A stretch of 64,000 bases of DNA from Mesorhizobium sp. M2E.F.Ca.ET.219.01.1.1 (GTDB lineage: Bacteria; Pseudomonadota; Alphaproteobacteria; Rhizobiales; Rhizobiaceae): assembly GCF_004016445.2 (NCBI RefSeq), contig NZ_SADT02000001.1:1903630-1967629 (forward strand). The letters run 5' to 3'. The notes under the pieces are model-generated. The model did no database searches, was not told where the DNA came from, and worked only from the letters and a program-made list of their open reading frames with translations. The translations under genes were made by a program, and so were the position numbers. Positions 39,853 through 48,239 of the stretch are shown piece by piece (position 1 is the first letter of the stretch; every line of letters begins with the position of its first letter).

Positions 39853-40311
39853 TTGCTCGACGACCTGATCGTCGCCTCTGAGAAAGGCGAGGAAGAGGGT
39901 ACCCGGCCGTCTATCCCGTTCGACTATCTGTCCGTTGCCGATGAACTTCATTCCGGCCGCATCAAGGTCGCGAGCGAAAGTGTCGCCGCCGAATATCGCG
40001 AGTCCGCCGCCGACCTTGCCGCGGAGTTCACAGCGCTTCTCGACCAGGCAAAGCTGTCGCTCGCGGATGAAGAGCATCGGCCCGAGGAGCAGCTGCCGTC
40101 GATCGATCCCGAAGCAATTGCCGGGGAGCTCGGCCTCGACCGCCCGGCCAAGAATGCCGATTTGGGCCGCATCCGGCGCAATTTCGCTTTCGCCAATCAT
40201 CCGGATCGGGTCGCACCACATCTGCGCCAGCGCGCCATGATCCGCATGCAGGTCGCCAACATGCTGATCGACGAGGCGAAGCGGCGGGCCTTGGTCGCGG
40301 CCAGGCGGTAG
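39853..40311 (+). CDS. J-domain-like protein with unusual start
   Basis: A soluble, acidic protein of 152 residues from the TTG at 39853, or 163 if the ATC at 39820 is used. The last third looks like a degenerate J domain: LGRIRRNFAFANHPDRVAPH contains an HPD motif after a basic helix, followed by a helix RQRAMIRMQVANMLIDEAKRR. That would let it stimulate a DnaK-type ATPase. The N-terminal two thirds are helical and acidic with no known domain. The TTG has no ribosome-binding site. I do not recognise a named family. Confidence 0.6.
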   Translation: MLDDLIVASEKGEEEGTRPSIPFDYLSVADELHSGRIKVASESVAAEYRESAADLAAEFTALLDQAKLSLADEEHRPEEQLPSIDPEAIAGELGLDRPAKNADLGRIRRNFAFANHPDRVAPHLRQRAMIRMQVANMLIDEAKRRALVAARR

Positions 40312-40330
40312 TTCCTTCCACCGAGATTTC

Positions 40331-40506
40331 CGTCATCCTTGGGCGTAGCGACGCGAAGCGGAGCGAAGACCCAGGGATCCATGCCGTAACCTCAGCCGAA
40401 GGATGCAGCGGAGCAGAATTCTGTACTGTTGCAACGCCTTAACGTCACGGCATGGATCCTGGGGTCTGCGCGCGTCGCTTCGCTCCTTGCTCCGCCCCAG
40501 GAGGAC
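40331..40506. repeat. Palindromic repeat B, copy 1
   Basis: Long arms of about 56-60 bp (left 40331-40386, right 40446-40506) carry mirrored GGATCCATGCCGT and ACGGCATGGATCC blocks and the GCGACGCGAAGCGGAGCGAAG / CTTCGCTCC motifs, with about 60 bp of unique sequence between them. A related element lies at 55704-55887. It fills most of the 314-nt gap between the J-domain-like and aldo/keto reductase genes. Confidence 0.8.
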
Positions 40507-40625
40507 GAACTGAATGGCGCTTTGGACAATCTCCACACTGTGCACTTTGCCAAACGCAACAGTCTTGCTCTATGTTCGGATTTCCTCCCCGCGCAGCCGC
40601 GCAAACCTCCCGCCGGAGAAATCCC

Positions 40626-41693
40626 ATGCATAAACGCCGCCTCGGTCGGACCGACCTCCTTGTTTCGCAAATCTGCCTCGGCTCGATGACCTGGGGGCAG
40701 CAGAATACCGAAGCGGAGGGCCACGCGCAGATGGATCTGGCTTTCTCGCGCGGCGTGAATTTCATCGACACGGCCGAGCTTTACCCGATCCCGCCCAAGG
40801 CCGAGACGCAAGGGCGGACCGAGAAGACCATCGGCAGCTGGATGAAGGCCAATCGCAACCGCGACAAGGTCATCCTTGCCTCTAAGGTGGTCGGCCGCAC
40901 AGCCAACACATGGTTTCGCGGCGATCGTCCGTCGAAGCTGGTGCGCGCCGACATCTTCGACGCGGTCGAGAAATCACTGGCCAAGCTCGGCACCGATTAT
41001 ATCGACCTCTACCAGATCCACTGGCCGGACCGGGACATTCCGTGGGGCTCGAATCCGACGCGCGTCGGGGCGGTGGCGCGCCGGCCCGACGCCGCGGGCA
41101 CGCCCGACGACGAGACGCCGATTGCCGAAACGCTCGCCGTCTTCGACGAACTGGTGAAAGCAGGAAAGATCCGCCATCTCGGCCTCTCGAACGAAAGCTC
41201 CTGGGGCGTCATGCGCTTTGTCTTCGAAGCCGAAAAGGGAGCGGGTCCGCGCGTCGCCTCGCTGCAGAACGCCTACAACCTCGTCAACCGCACCTTCGAG
41301 GTGAACCTTGCCGAGATCTGCGAGCGCGAGCAGATCGCGTTCCTTCCCTATTCGCCGCTAGCCCAGGGCTATCTCACCGGAAAATACGACCATGGCGCGC
41401 GGCCGCAGGGTTCGCGCTCGCAGCTGTTCAACCGCGGCCAGCGTTATGAGACGCCGAATGCGGCGGAAGTGCTGCTTCAATACAACAAGCTGGCGCGCTC
41501 TTTCGGCATGGAGCCGGCGCTTTTCGCCAATGCCTATGTGACAAGCCGGCGCTTTGTCACCGCGAACATTGTCGGCGCGACCACGACAGCGCAGCTCGAG
41601 ATGGCGCTCTCCTCGGCCGACGTCACCTGGACGGAAGAGATGCAGAAGGCGGTCGACGCCATTCACCAGCATGTCGGCAATCCGTGTCCTTGA
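40626..41693 (+). CDS. Aldo/keto reductase, Tas-like
   Basis: An NADPH-dependent oxidoreductase of 355 residues with the AKR (beta/alpha)8 barrel. The catalytic tetrad is visible: Asp and Tyr in FIDTAELYP (about residues 47-55), Lys in ILASKVVG (about 85) and His in LYQIHWPDRD (about 130). The cofactor loop IVGATTTAQLE near the C-terminus follows the family. Length and the insertion around WGSNPTRVGAVARR resemble E. coli Tas. The ATG at 40626 starts the typical MHKRRLGRTDLLVSQICLG. The substrate is unknown. Confidence 0.9.
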   Translation: MHKRRLGRTDLLVSQICLGSMTWGQQNTEAEGHAQMDLAFSRGVNFIDTAELYPIPPKAETQGRTEKTIGSWMKANRNRDKVILASKVVGRTANTWFRGDRPSKLVRADIFDAVEKSLAKLGTDYIDLYQIHWPDRDIPWGSNPTRVGAVARRPDAAGTPDDETPIAETLAVFDELVKAGKIRHLGLSNESSWGVMRFVFEAEKGAGPRVASLQNAYNLVNRTFEVNLAEICEREQIAFLPYSPLAQGYLTGKYDHGARPQGSRSQLFNRGQRYETPNAAEVLLQYNKLARSFGMEPALFANAYVTSRRFVTANIVGATTTAQLEMALSSADVTWTEEMQKAVDAIHQHVGNPCP

Positions 41694-41725
41694 GCGGAAT
41701 CGATTGAAAAACAAAGGGTGAGAGG

Positions 41726-42994
41726 ATGGCAGAGTTTCCGATCGAGGCCGTGCGCGGCAGATTTCCGGCGCTTTCGCTGACTGATAAAGGGCGCCGCCGC
41801 ATCTATCTGGACAATCCCGCCGGCACGCAGGTGCCGCAGGCCGTGGCGGATGCGGTGTCGCGCTGCCTGCTCTCGACCAACGCCAATCTGGGCGGCTTCT
41901 TCGAAACGACGGTCGCTGCGCAGCAGGTGGTCGACGGTGCACATGCCGCGATGGCCGATTTCCTCAACGCCGCAAGCGTCGAGGAGATCGTCATCGGCGC
42001 CAACATGACGACGCTCACCTACCACATGTCGCGCACGCTCGGCCGGACGATGAAGCCGGGCGACGAGATCATCGTCACGCGCATGGACCACGAAGGCAAT
42101 GTTTCGCCCTGGCTGCAGCTTGCAGAGGATCTTGGCCTGGTCGTGCGCTTCCTGCCGTTCGACGAGCGGAGCTGGCAGGTGGAGGAAGCAGCGCTGAAGG
42201 CGCTGCTGTCGGACAAGACACGGCTCGTCGCTCTGAATTATGCCTCCAACCTCACCGGCTCGATCAACCGCGTGCGGGCGCTGACCGCAATCGCCAGGCA
42301 GGCCGGCGCGCTGGTCTATGTCGACGCCGTGCAGTTCGCGCCGCATGGGCTGATCGACGTTCAGGCGCTCGGCTGCGATTTCCTGATCTGCTCTGCCTAT
42401 AAGTTCTTCGGGCCGCATATGGGCATATTGTGGGGGCGCCGCGATGTCATCGGTGGTCTCAAGCCATACAAGTGCCGCTGCTCGTCAAACGGGCTGCCGG
42501 AGCGGTTCGAACTGGGCACGCCGCAGATCGAGCTGATGGCCGGGCTGACGGCGGCAATCGACTATTTCGCCGATCTCGGCGCTGCCGCCTGCGAGCGCGG
42601 GTCGCGGCGGCAGCGGATTGCCAAGGCTTTCGACGTTTCGATCGCTTACGAGAATGCGCTGGCCCGTCAATTGATCGAAGGCCTGTCCGATATCGAGGGC
42701 CTGATCATCCGCGGCATCACCGATCCGCAGCGCCTCGCCGAGCGGGTGCCGACCGTTTCCTTCACCGTCGAAGGCATCGCGCCGGAAACGATCGTGCGGC
42801 AGATGAACGCCGAAAACATCTTCCTGTGGTCAGGCCACAATTATGCATGGGAGATCGTCCACCAGCTGGGCATACCGGCCGAGCAAGGCGTCGTGCGCAT
42901 CGGCATCGCGCATTACAACACAGCGGGCGAGATCGCGGAGACGCTGGAGAGCATGCACCGCGTGATCGCGATGCTGAGGCAGCAACGAACTTGA
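41726..42994 (+). CDS. Class V PLP enzyme annotated as cysteine desulfurase-like
   Basis: A fold-type I PLP protein of 422 residues. The PLP lysine is in CSAYKFFGPHMG (about residue 227), preceded by VDAVQFAPHGLID with the PLP-binding Asp. Class V aminotransferases include SufS/CsdA, which need a Cys in the C-terminal active-site loop. Here that loop reads FLWSGHNYAWE with no Cys, so desulfurase activity is doubtful. The protein matches the cysteine-desulfurase-like subgroup of unknown reaction. It starts 32 nt after the aldo/keto reductase, with GTGAGAGG before the ATG. Confidence 0.8.
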   Translation: MAEFPIEAVRGRFPALSLTDKGRRRIYLDNPAGTQVPQAVADAVSRCLLSTNANLGGFFETTVAAQQVVDGAHAAMADFLNAASVEEIVIGANMTTLTYHMSRTLGRTMKPGDEIIVTRMDHEGNVSPWLQLAEDLGLVVRFLPFDERSWQVEEAALKALLSDKTRLVALNYASNLTGSINRVRALTAIARQAGALVYVDAVQFAPHGLIDVQALGCDFLICSAYKFFGPHMGILWGRRDVIGGLKPYKCRCSSNGLPERFELGTPQIELMAGLTAAIDYFADLGAAACERGSRRQRIAKAFDVSIAYENALARQLIEGLSDIEGLIIRGITDPQRLAERVPTVSFTVEGIAPETIVRQMNAENIFLWSGHNYAWEIVHQLGIPAEQGVVRIGIAHYNTAGEIAETLESMHRVIAMLRQQRT

Positions 42995-43000
42995 ATTTGC

Positions 43001-44035
43001 CTACCGCTGCTTGCCGCCGAAGCCGGTCAGGAAAGCGGTGAGGTTGTCGCCGAGCGCGTCGCAGAGATAGCCGCCTTCCTGGACGATGACCGTCGCCAGT
43101 CCGAGCCCGGCAATCGCTTCGCCGATGCGCGAAAAGCCCGGCGTCGTCACCGACAGGCCGCCGAACGGATCGCCTTCGAAGGCGTCGAGGCCGAGCGCCA
43201 CGACCAGCGCTTCGGGCGAGAAGGCGCGAATGCGCTGGAAGGCCGTCGCAAGCGCTTCGAGGAAGGCCGCGTCGGCTGATTTGCGCGGCAGCGGCAGGTT
43301 GAGATTGTAGCCGAGGCCGGGGCCTTCGCCGCGTTCGTCGGCATGGCCCCAGAAGAACGGATAGAAGCGCACCGGATCGGCGTGCAGCGAGACGGTGAGC
43401 ACGTCGGGGCGGGCATAGAAGATGCCTTGCGTGCCGTTGCCGTGATGCAGGTCGACATCGAGGACGGCGACGCGGGCGGAATTCTTCCGCAGCACTTGTG
43501 CCGCGACCGCCGAATTGTTGATGAAGCAGAAGCCGCCGGCGACATCGGCGAAGGCATGATGTCCAGGCGGACGGCAAAGCGCATAGGCCGAAGGCGCGCC
43601 GGCCATCACCACCTCAGCGGCCTCCACCGCGCTCCAGGCGCTCCACAGCGCGCTGTCCCAGGTCTCGGCCGAGATCGGACAGGCGGTGTCGGCCATGTGG
43701 TAGCCGGCCTGGCCGACAGCAGAGGCCGGATAGGAGCCGTTGCGGGCGATCGGGTGGATGTTCGGGATGACTTCCGCCGAAGCGCCTTCGATGCGCTGCC
43801 AGCGCATGAAGATGTGCTCGAGGAAGTCCAGATACTCAGGCGTATGCACCGCCGCGATCGGGCCAAGTCCATGTTTCCTCGGACGTTCGATCGTCAAGCC
43901 GGCCGATCTTGCGCCGGCTAACAATCTCTCGATCCGCTCCGGCTTTTCCGGGTTTGGCTGCGGCGCGCCGCTGGAGAGGAAAGCCTTGGGATCATGGCGT
44001 TTCTGCTCCTCGGCATAGAAGGCTTTCATCGTCAT
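43001..44035 (-). CDS. Histone deacetylase family amidohydrolase (acetylpolyamine-type)
   Basis: A zinc amidohydrolase of 344 residues. The HDAC signature is intact: CRPPGHHAFADVAGGFCFIN (two active-site His), then VLDVDLHHGNGTQGIFY (zinc Asp and His) and ALGLDAFEGDP (second zinc Asp). Bacterial members remove acetyl groups from polyamines such as acetylputrescine or from other amines, and act in the cytoplasm. The ATG overlaps the GNAT stop as ATGA, so the two products are probably made in linked amounts. It is the last gene of a five-gene operon and is convergent with the PLP gene. Confidence 0.9.
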   Translation of the reverse strand: MTMKAFYAEEQKRHDPKAFLSSGAPQPNPEKPERIERLLAGARSAGLTIERPRKHGLGPIAAVHTPEYLDFLEHIFMRWQRIEGASAEVIPNIHPIARNGSYPASAVGQAGYHMADTACPISAETWDSALWSAWSAVEAAEVVMAGAPSAYALCRPPGHHAFADVAGGFCFINNSAVAAQVLRKNSARVAVLDVDLHHGNGTQGIFYARPDVLTVSLHADPVRFYPFFWGHADERGEGPGLGYNLNLPLPRKSADAAFLEALATAFQRIRAFSPEALVVALGLDAFEGDPFGGLSVTTPGFSRIGEAIAGLGLATVIVQEGGYLCDALGDNLTAFLTGFGGKQR

Positions 44036-44535
44036 TCCTCCGGCGCGTCGGCAAAGGCGAAGAAGGCATCGCCGACGATTTTCTGCACCTGCTCGTAGCT
44101 CGACCAGCCGATGCCCAGTCTTTCATAGAAGGCCTTGGCGGTCTCGTTGTCGGTATCGACGGATAGCCTGAGATAGACACCTCCGGCCGCGCGGCATTCC
44201 CTGGCAACGCACCGCAGCAGCTTTTCGCCAATGCGGCGGCCGCGAAAACGGTCGTCGACATAAAGGTCCTGCACATAGACACCCGGGCGGCCCATCCAGG
44301 TCGAGAAGATCGGGAAATGCAGGCAAAGTCCGGCGAACTCGCCGCTGATTTCGGCAATCAAGGTCGAGAAGGCGGGCTTTTCGCCGAAGCCGTAGCGGCG
44401 AAGGTCTTCGGGTGTCGAGGTGATTTCCTGATGCGCGCCGATATGAGTGCCGAGACGCAGCAGGGCGGCGTGGATGGTTTCGACGTCGTCGATGCGCCCG
44501 GGGCGGATGACTGTCTTGGTGCCTTCCTGCCGCAT
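44032..44535 (-). CDS. GNAT family N-acetyltransferase
   Basis: An acetyl-CoA-dependent acetyltransferase of 167 residues. The acetyl-CoA loop reads VDDRFRGRRIGEKLL (about residues 92-106), preceded by VYVQDLYV and followed by the YLRLSVDTDNETAKAFYERLG strand-helix that is typical of diamine and amino-acid acetyltransferases. The acceptor is unknown, but the context (deacetylase downstream, amidohydrolase and aminotransferase upstream) favours a small amine. It starts 3 nt after the DUF523 stop and overlaps the deacetylase start. Confidence 0.88.
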   Translation of the reverse strand: MRQEGTKTVIRPGRIDDVETIHAALLRLGTHIGAHQEITSTPEDLRRYGFGEKPAFSTLIAEISGEFAGLCLHFPIFSTWMGRPGVYVQDLYVDDRFRGRRIGEKLLRCVARECRAAGGVYLRLSVDTDNETAKAFYERLGIGWSSYEQVQKIVGDAFFAFADAPEE

Positions 44536-44538
44536 TGA

Positions 44539-45048
44539 TCAGGCCGGGGATTGCGCCGGCCCAAGGCCGGTCAAAAGATCATCAAGCTCCTCGATCTGGT
44601 CTTCCGAGAAGACACGGATACCATTTTCCTCGAGCAGCGCTGTGGTCGTGCCTTGGCCAGCCACGCGGGTCCCTGAAAAGCTCCCGTCATAAATGAAGCT
44701 GCTGCCACAGGACGGGCTGCCATCCGTCAATACGGCATAGCGGCATCCGGTTTCGCGGGCGAGGTCGAGCGCCAGTTGCCCGGCTTGGCGGTAAAGGTGG
44801 GTGACATCGCTGCCGGTTTGCTCGATCACTCTGCCCTGGCCCTGCAGGACCGCATGGCCGTCGCCCGCGCCCTGGATTTCCGCCGGCGGACGCGGCGTCG
44901 AAAAACCTGCCGCAACCTCTGGACAGATCTGCACGATCCGGCCTTCCGACTGCCACCGCGACAGTACGGGATGGTGGTCGAGCCGAAACGAGCCGTTGTA
45001 GCGCACCTTGCTGCCGAGCAGGCAGGCCGAGACAAGCACCCTCTCCAT
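44539..45048 (-). CDS. DUF523 domain protein
   Basis: A 169-residue protein with the DUF523 pattern: VSACLLGSKVRYNGSFR, then VQICPEVAAGFSTPRPPAEI, and YAVLTDGSPSCGSSFIYDG. The conserved Cys residues (CLLG, CPEV, PSCGS) suggest metal, iron-sulfur or thiol chemistry, but no reaction is established. It lies 24 nt after the aminotransferase stop and 3 nt before the GNAT start, in the middle of the five-gene operon. The start at 45048 has GAGGAGCC upstream. Confidence 0.85.
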   Translation of the reverse strand: MERVLVSACLLGSKVRYNGSFRLDHHPVLSRWQSEGRIVQICPEVAAGFSTPRPPAEIQGAGDGHAVLQGQGRVIEQTGSDVTHLYRQAGQLALDLARETGCRYAVLTDGSPSCGSSFIYDGSFSGTRVAGQGTTTALLEENGIRVFSEDQIEELDDLLTGLGPAQSPA

Positions 45049-45072
45049 ATCGGCTCCTCCCTTGGCGAGGGC

Positions 45073-46440
45073 TCAGTGATTGACCGGCAGGTCAAGTTCG
45101 GCGGCAAGTGCCTCCAGTGCGTCGCCAAGCACCGCGATAATCTCACCGATCTGTTCGCGGGTTGTGATCAAAGGCGGGCAGACCATGAAATTATCACTTA
45201 CCGGCCCGCCGCGCACGCGCCGCGAGTAGATGATGAGTCCACGCTCGAAGGCCAGATCGATGAGCCGCAAATTGGCGTTGAGATTTTGTGGCAATGGCGT
45301 CCGGGCCAAGGGGTCGGCGTAGAGCTCCGCACCCATGAACAGGCCCTTGCCTCGCACGTCGGCAATGAAAGGAAAGCGACCCGACAGCGCTTCGAGTTCG
45401 CCCCTCAGCACTTCGCCCATGACGGCGGAATTCTCGACCAGGCCAAGGCGGTCGACTTCGCCGAGAACGGCAACGCCGGCCGCGCAGGCGACGGGATTGC
45501 CGCCATAGGTGTGGCCATGCAAGAAGCCACCCGTAGCAACGACCGGCCCGACGATCCTCTCTGTCGCGGCAAGCGCCCCCAAGGGCGCATAGCCGGAACT
45601 CATCCCTTTCGACAGCGCAACGATATCCGGCCGGCAGCGCCAATGATCGCCGCCCAGGAACTTGCCTGTGCGTCCGATGCCGGTCATGACCTCGTCGTGG
45701 ATCAGCAGGATACCGTAGCGGTCGCAGATCTCGCGGATCCGGGCAAAATAGCTGTCGGGCGGCACCAGCGCGGCGGTCGCCGCGCCGCCAATCGGCTCCA
45801 TGATGAAGGCGAGCACGCTTTCGGGCCCTTCCTCCAGAATTTTTTCCTCAAGCATATCAGCGTAGCGGACGCCGCGCTCTTCCAGCGACAGATTATCTTG
45901 GTCGCGATGAACAAACGGGGCCGGCACCAACGGCATCGGCCGTCCAAGCGGGTCGAATGTCTTGGTGAGGACATCGTCGCCGGTAACGGCAAGCGTGCCG
46001 AGCGTGATGCCGTGATAGGAGGGCATGCGACCGATGATTTTCCAGCGCTTGTCCTGGCCCGTCGCGACCGCCCATTGCCGCGCGAGCTTGAGGCAGGCCT
46101 CGACCGCTTCGGAACCGCCGGAAACGAGATAAATGCGGTCGAGCCCGTTCGGAAGCCGATCGGCCAAGTCCCGCGCCAGCGCGACGGCCTGTTCGTTCTC
46201 GAATTGGAAGATGTAGGCGAAACTGACGCGGTCGAGCTGCCGCTTCATCGCATCGATGACGTTGCGATTGCCGTGACCGATATTGACGTTGACCGCGCCG
46301 CTCGATCCGTCGATGTAGCGGCGGCCGCTCTTGTCCCACAGATAGATGCCGTCGGCGCGATCCACCATCGGCTGGGGCCGCCTTGTGAAGTGGAAAAGGT
46401 TCGGCCGGCTGCTGGTTTCGATGGATTGCACAGCGCTCAT
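45073..46440 (-). CDS. Class III aminotransferase
   Basis: A PLP-dependent omega-amino-acid or diamine aminotransferase of 455 residues. The cofactor loop is VSGGSEAVEACLKLA (about residues 99-113), the PLP Asp is in LLIHDEVMTGIGRTGKF, and the Schiff-base Lys is in DIVALSKGMSSGYAPLGA (about residue 279). Members convert beta-alanine, putrescine, GABA or similar amines. The ATG at 46440 overlaps the stop of the upstream amidohydrolase gene as ATGA; the frame upstream of it is not homologous. The substrate may be a product of the amidohydrolase. Confidence 0.92.
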   Translation of the reverse strand: MSAVQSIETSSRPNLFHFTRRPQPMVDRADGIYLWDKSGRRYIDGSSGAVNVNIGHGNRNVIDAMKRQLDRVSFAYIFQFENEQAVALARDLADRLPNGLDRIYLVSGGSEAVEACLKLARQWAVATGQDKRWKIIGRMPSYHGITLGTLAVTGDDVLTKTFDPLGRPMPLVPAPFVHRDQDNLSLEERGVRYADMLEEKILEEGPESVLAFIMEPIGGAATAALVPPDSYFARIREICDRYGILLIHDEVMTGIGRTGKFLGGDHWRCRPDIVALSKGMSSGYAPLGALAATERIVGPVVATGGFLHGHTYGGNPVACAAGVAVLGEVDRLGLVENSAVMGEVLRGELEALSGRFPFIADVRGKGLFMGAELYADPLARTPLPQNLNANLRLIDLAFERGLIIYSRRVRGGPVSDNFMVCPPLITTREQIGEIIAVLGDALEALAAELDLPVNH

Positions 46441-48107
46441 TCGCCCCTCTCGTCTCGGCCGAGATAGCGGTCGAGAACATTTTTGGTCACGCGTTCGACC
46501 ATCGCGTCCTGCCTTAGCAGGCCGGCGACCCATTCGCAGCTTCCGGCATGGAAGACCTCGCCCTTGCCGCGCGGGAAATTGACGATCATGCCGTTGCCGC
46601 GCTTGACCTTGTCGAGATTAGCGTCGCTGGCCTCGCCGAACAGAGTCTCGGCGGTGAAGCGGCCGTCCTCGTCGGTAAGGAACTGATCCTCGATCGGGAT
46701 ATCGGCGCTTTCCTCGACTTGGCTCGCCATGCCGACCGCCAGCACCTGCAGGCCATCCGGCGCGCCGCTCTCCGCGGTCGGGTAGGGCAGGCCGCCGCGG
46801 ATCTCGAAATCGAGGCCGTCGACCTCGTAGCCATAGACATGGCTGTCGGCGCCGAGCAGGTCGCCGTAATAGATGCCGGTGCCGGCGAAGGCCCAGTGCT
46901 CGGGACGGTAGACCGGGAAGCCGCGCACGCCGCGCGGCGCGCAGCCGCCCCAACCGGCATAGACGCCGCGCGTCGCATTGAGGCCGAAGGTGGCGCTGCC
47001 CGGACGTCCGATCTCCGGCGCCTCCCAGGAGTTGGTGGCGCGGGTGACGTCACCGCCGCGATAGGCAGGGTCCTGCGCGCGCGCCTTGTATTTGTAGCAG
47101 ACCTGGCGGCGGCCTTCGTCCTCCAGCCTCGTCTGCCACATGAAATTGCCGGCGAAGCGCGCCGCATGTCCACCGCGCTCGACATAGTTGTCGACGGCGT
47201 CGCGCATCTCCCAGGTCCAGTATTCATCGTGCCCTACGAAGACGACGCAGTCGTAACCGTCGAGGATTTCGGGCGAAAAATGCAGCTCGTGCTGGCTGGC
47301 GAGATCGACCTGATAGCCGGCGCGTTCGGCGAAGCGGAAGAAATGGCTGTCATAGCTCGCCCAGCCGGAGGAGGCGTATTTCTTCGAATGTCCCGTGGCG
47401 AAGGCCCATTCCATATGGGGATAGCGCGGTACGGTCTTCGGCGGCACCGCGACTTCGAGCGGCACGCGTGGCGCGTCCTTTGGCAGCACGACGAAGCCGC
47501 GGCACCAGGGGCGCTGCGTAGACACCATCGTCGCGTACTGATCGCGGTTCGGGCCGGTGATGCCCTGGTAATGGTTCGAGCCGCCCCAGGTGTTGTAGGC
47601 AAGCCAGGTGCCGGTCGCGGCCACCTGCAGCAGACGGCCGGGTTTCTTGCTGGGCAGGGGCGCGACGATGAAGAGATGGTGGCTGCGGATCGGGTTGCCG
47701 TCGCGGCCCTCGGCCGAGAGCGTCACGCGATAGGCGCCCGACGGCCAATCGTCGCCGACACGGAATTCGAACGACCCTTCCCAGCCGCAGCCTTCGACCG
47801 AGCATTGGTCGAGCGTGTCCTGCCAGCGCGCCGACAGGCCCGATCCCGCGAAGACCTTGGTTTCGCTGTCGCCGTCGCGGATGACGGCAAGGCTGAATTG
47901 CGGCGCCGTCGAACTGACGAAAAGCATGACTATCTCGCCCGGGCGATAGGAAAACCGGTCGCTGTAGCCCCAGATCTCACCGCGCTCACCATCCATCCCC
48001 GGCCATTCGTAATAATGGCCGCGCACCGCCTCGCGGCGCTGCTCGGGCGTCAGCCCGAAATCGGGAAATTCGGTGGGCAATTGCGTCAAGGAACACCTGG
48101 AGATCAC
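46437..48107 (-). CDS. N,N-dimethylformamidase large-subunit-like protein
   Basis: A 556-residue protein related to the large (beta) subunit of N,N-dimethylformamidase. An N-terminal beta sandwich of about 150 residues (RFSYRPGEIVMLFVSSTAPQ) is followed by a class-I-amidotransferase-like fold (VVFVGHDEYWTWEMRDAVD). DMFase binds one Fe through two Tyr and a Glu; the Tyr in GHDEYW and the Glu in HAGSCEWVAG are plausible counterparts, but this is inference. No small-subunit gene is visible. It heads the operon and is divergent from the ParB-like gene. Confidence 0.8.
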   Translation of the reverse strand: MISRCSLTQLPTEFPDFGLTPEQRREAVRGHYYEWPGMDGERGEIWGYSDRFSYRPGEIVMLFVSSTAPQFSLAVIRDGDSETKVFAGSGLSARWQDTLDQCSVEGCGWEGSFEFRVGDDWPSGAYRVTLSAEGRDGNPIRSHHLFIVAPLPSKKPGRLLQVAATGTWLAYNTWGGSNHYQGITGPNRDQYATMVSTQRPWCRGFVVLPKDAPRVPLEVAVPPKTVPRYPHMEWAFATGHSKKYASSGWASYDSHFFRFAERAGYQVDLASQHELHFSPEILDGYDCVVFVGHDEYWTWEMRDAVDNYVERGGHAARFAGNFMWQTRLEDEGRRQVCYKYKARAQDPAYRGGDVTRATNSWEAPEIGRPGSATFGLNATRGVYAGWGGCAPRGVRGFPVYRPEHWAFAGTGIYYGDLLGADSHVYGYEVDGLDFEIRGGLPYPTAESGAPDGLQVLAVGMASQVEESADIPIEDQFLTDEDGRFTAETLFGEASDANLDKVKRGNGMIVNFPRGKGEVFHAGSCEWVAGLLRQDAMVERVTKNVLDRYLGRDERGE

Positions 48108-48239
48108 GAAGCCGTCATTGAGACCATCGGCCGGCCAAGCGTCAAATGGAAATCATCGGGCCAGCAGGCGCTTGCGCTTGGCGATATCCGGCAAACGGAC
48201 TATTCAACTTCAGGCGATGTTTCAACGCCGGGAGCCGAC

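Noticed and set aside
46548..48239. Upstream part of a 646-codon frame ending in the ParB-like gene
   Set aside because: Only the last 82 codons resemble a real protein; the rest is the shadow of the DMFase-like gene.
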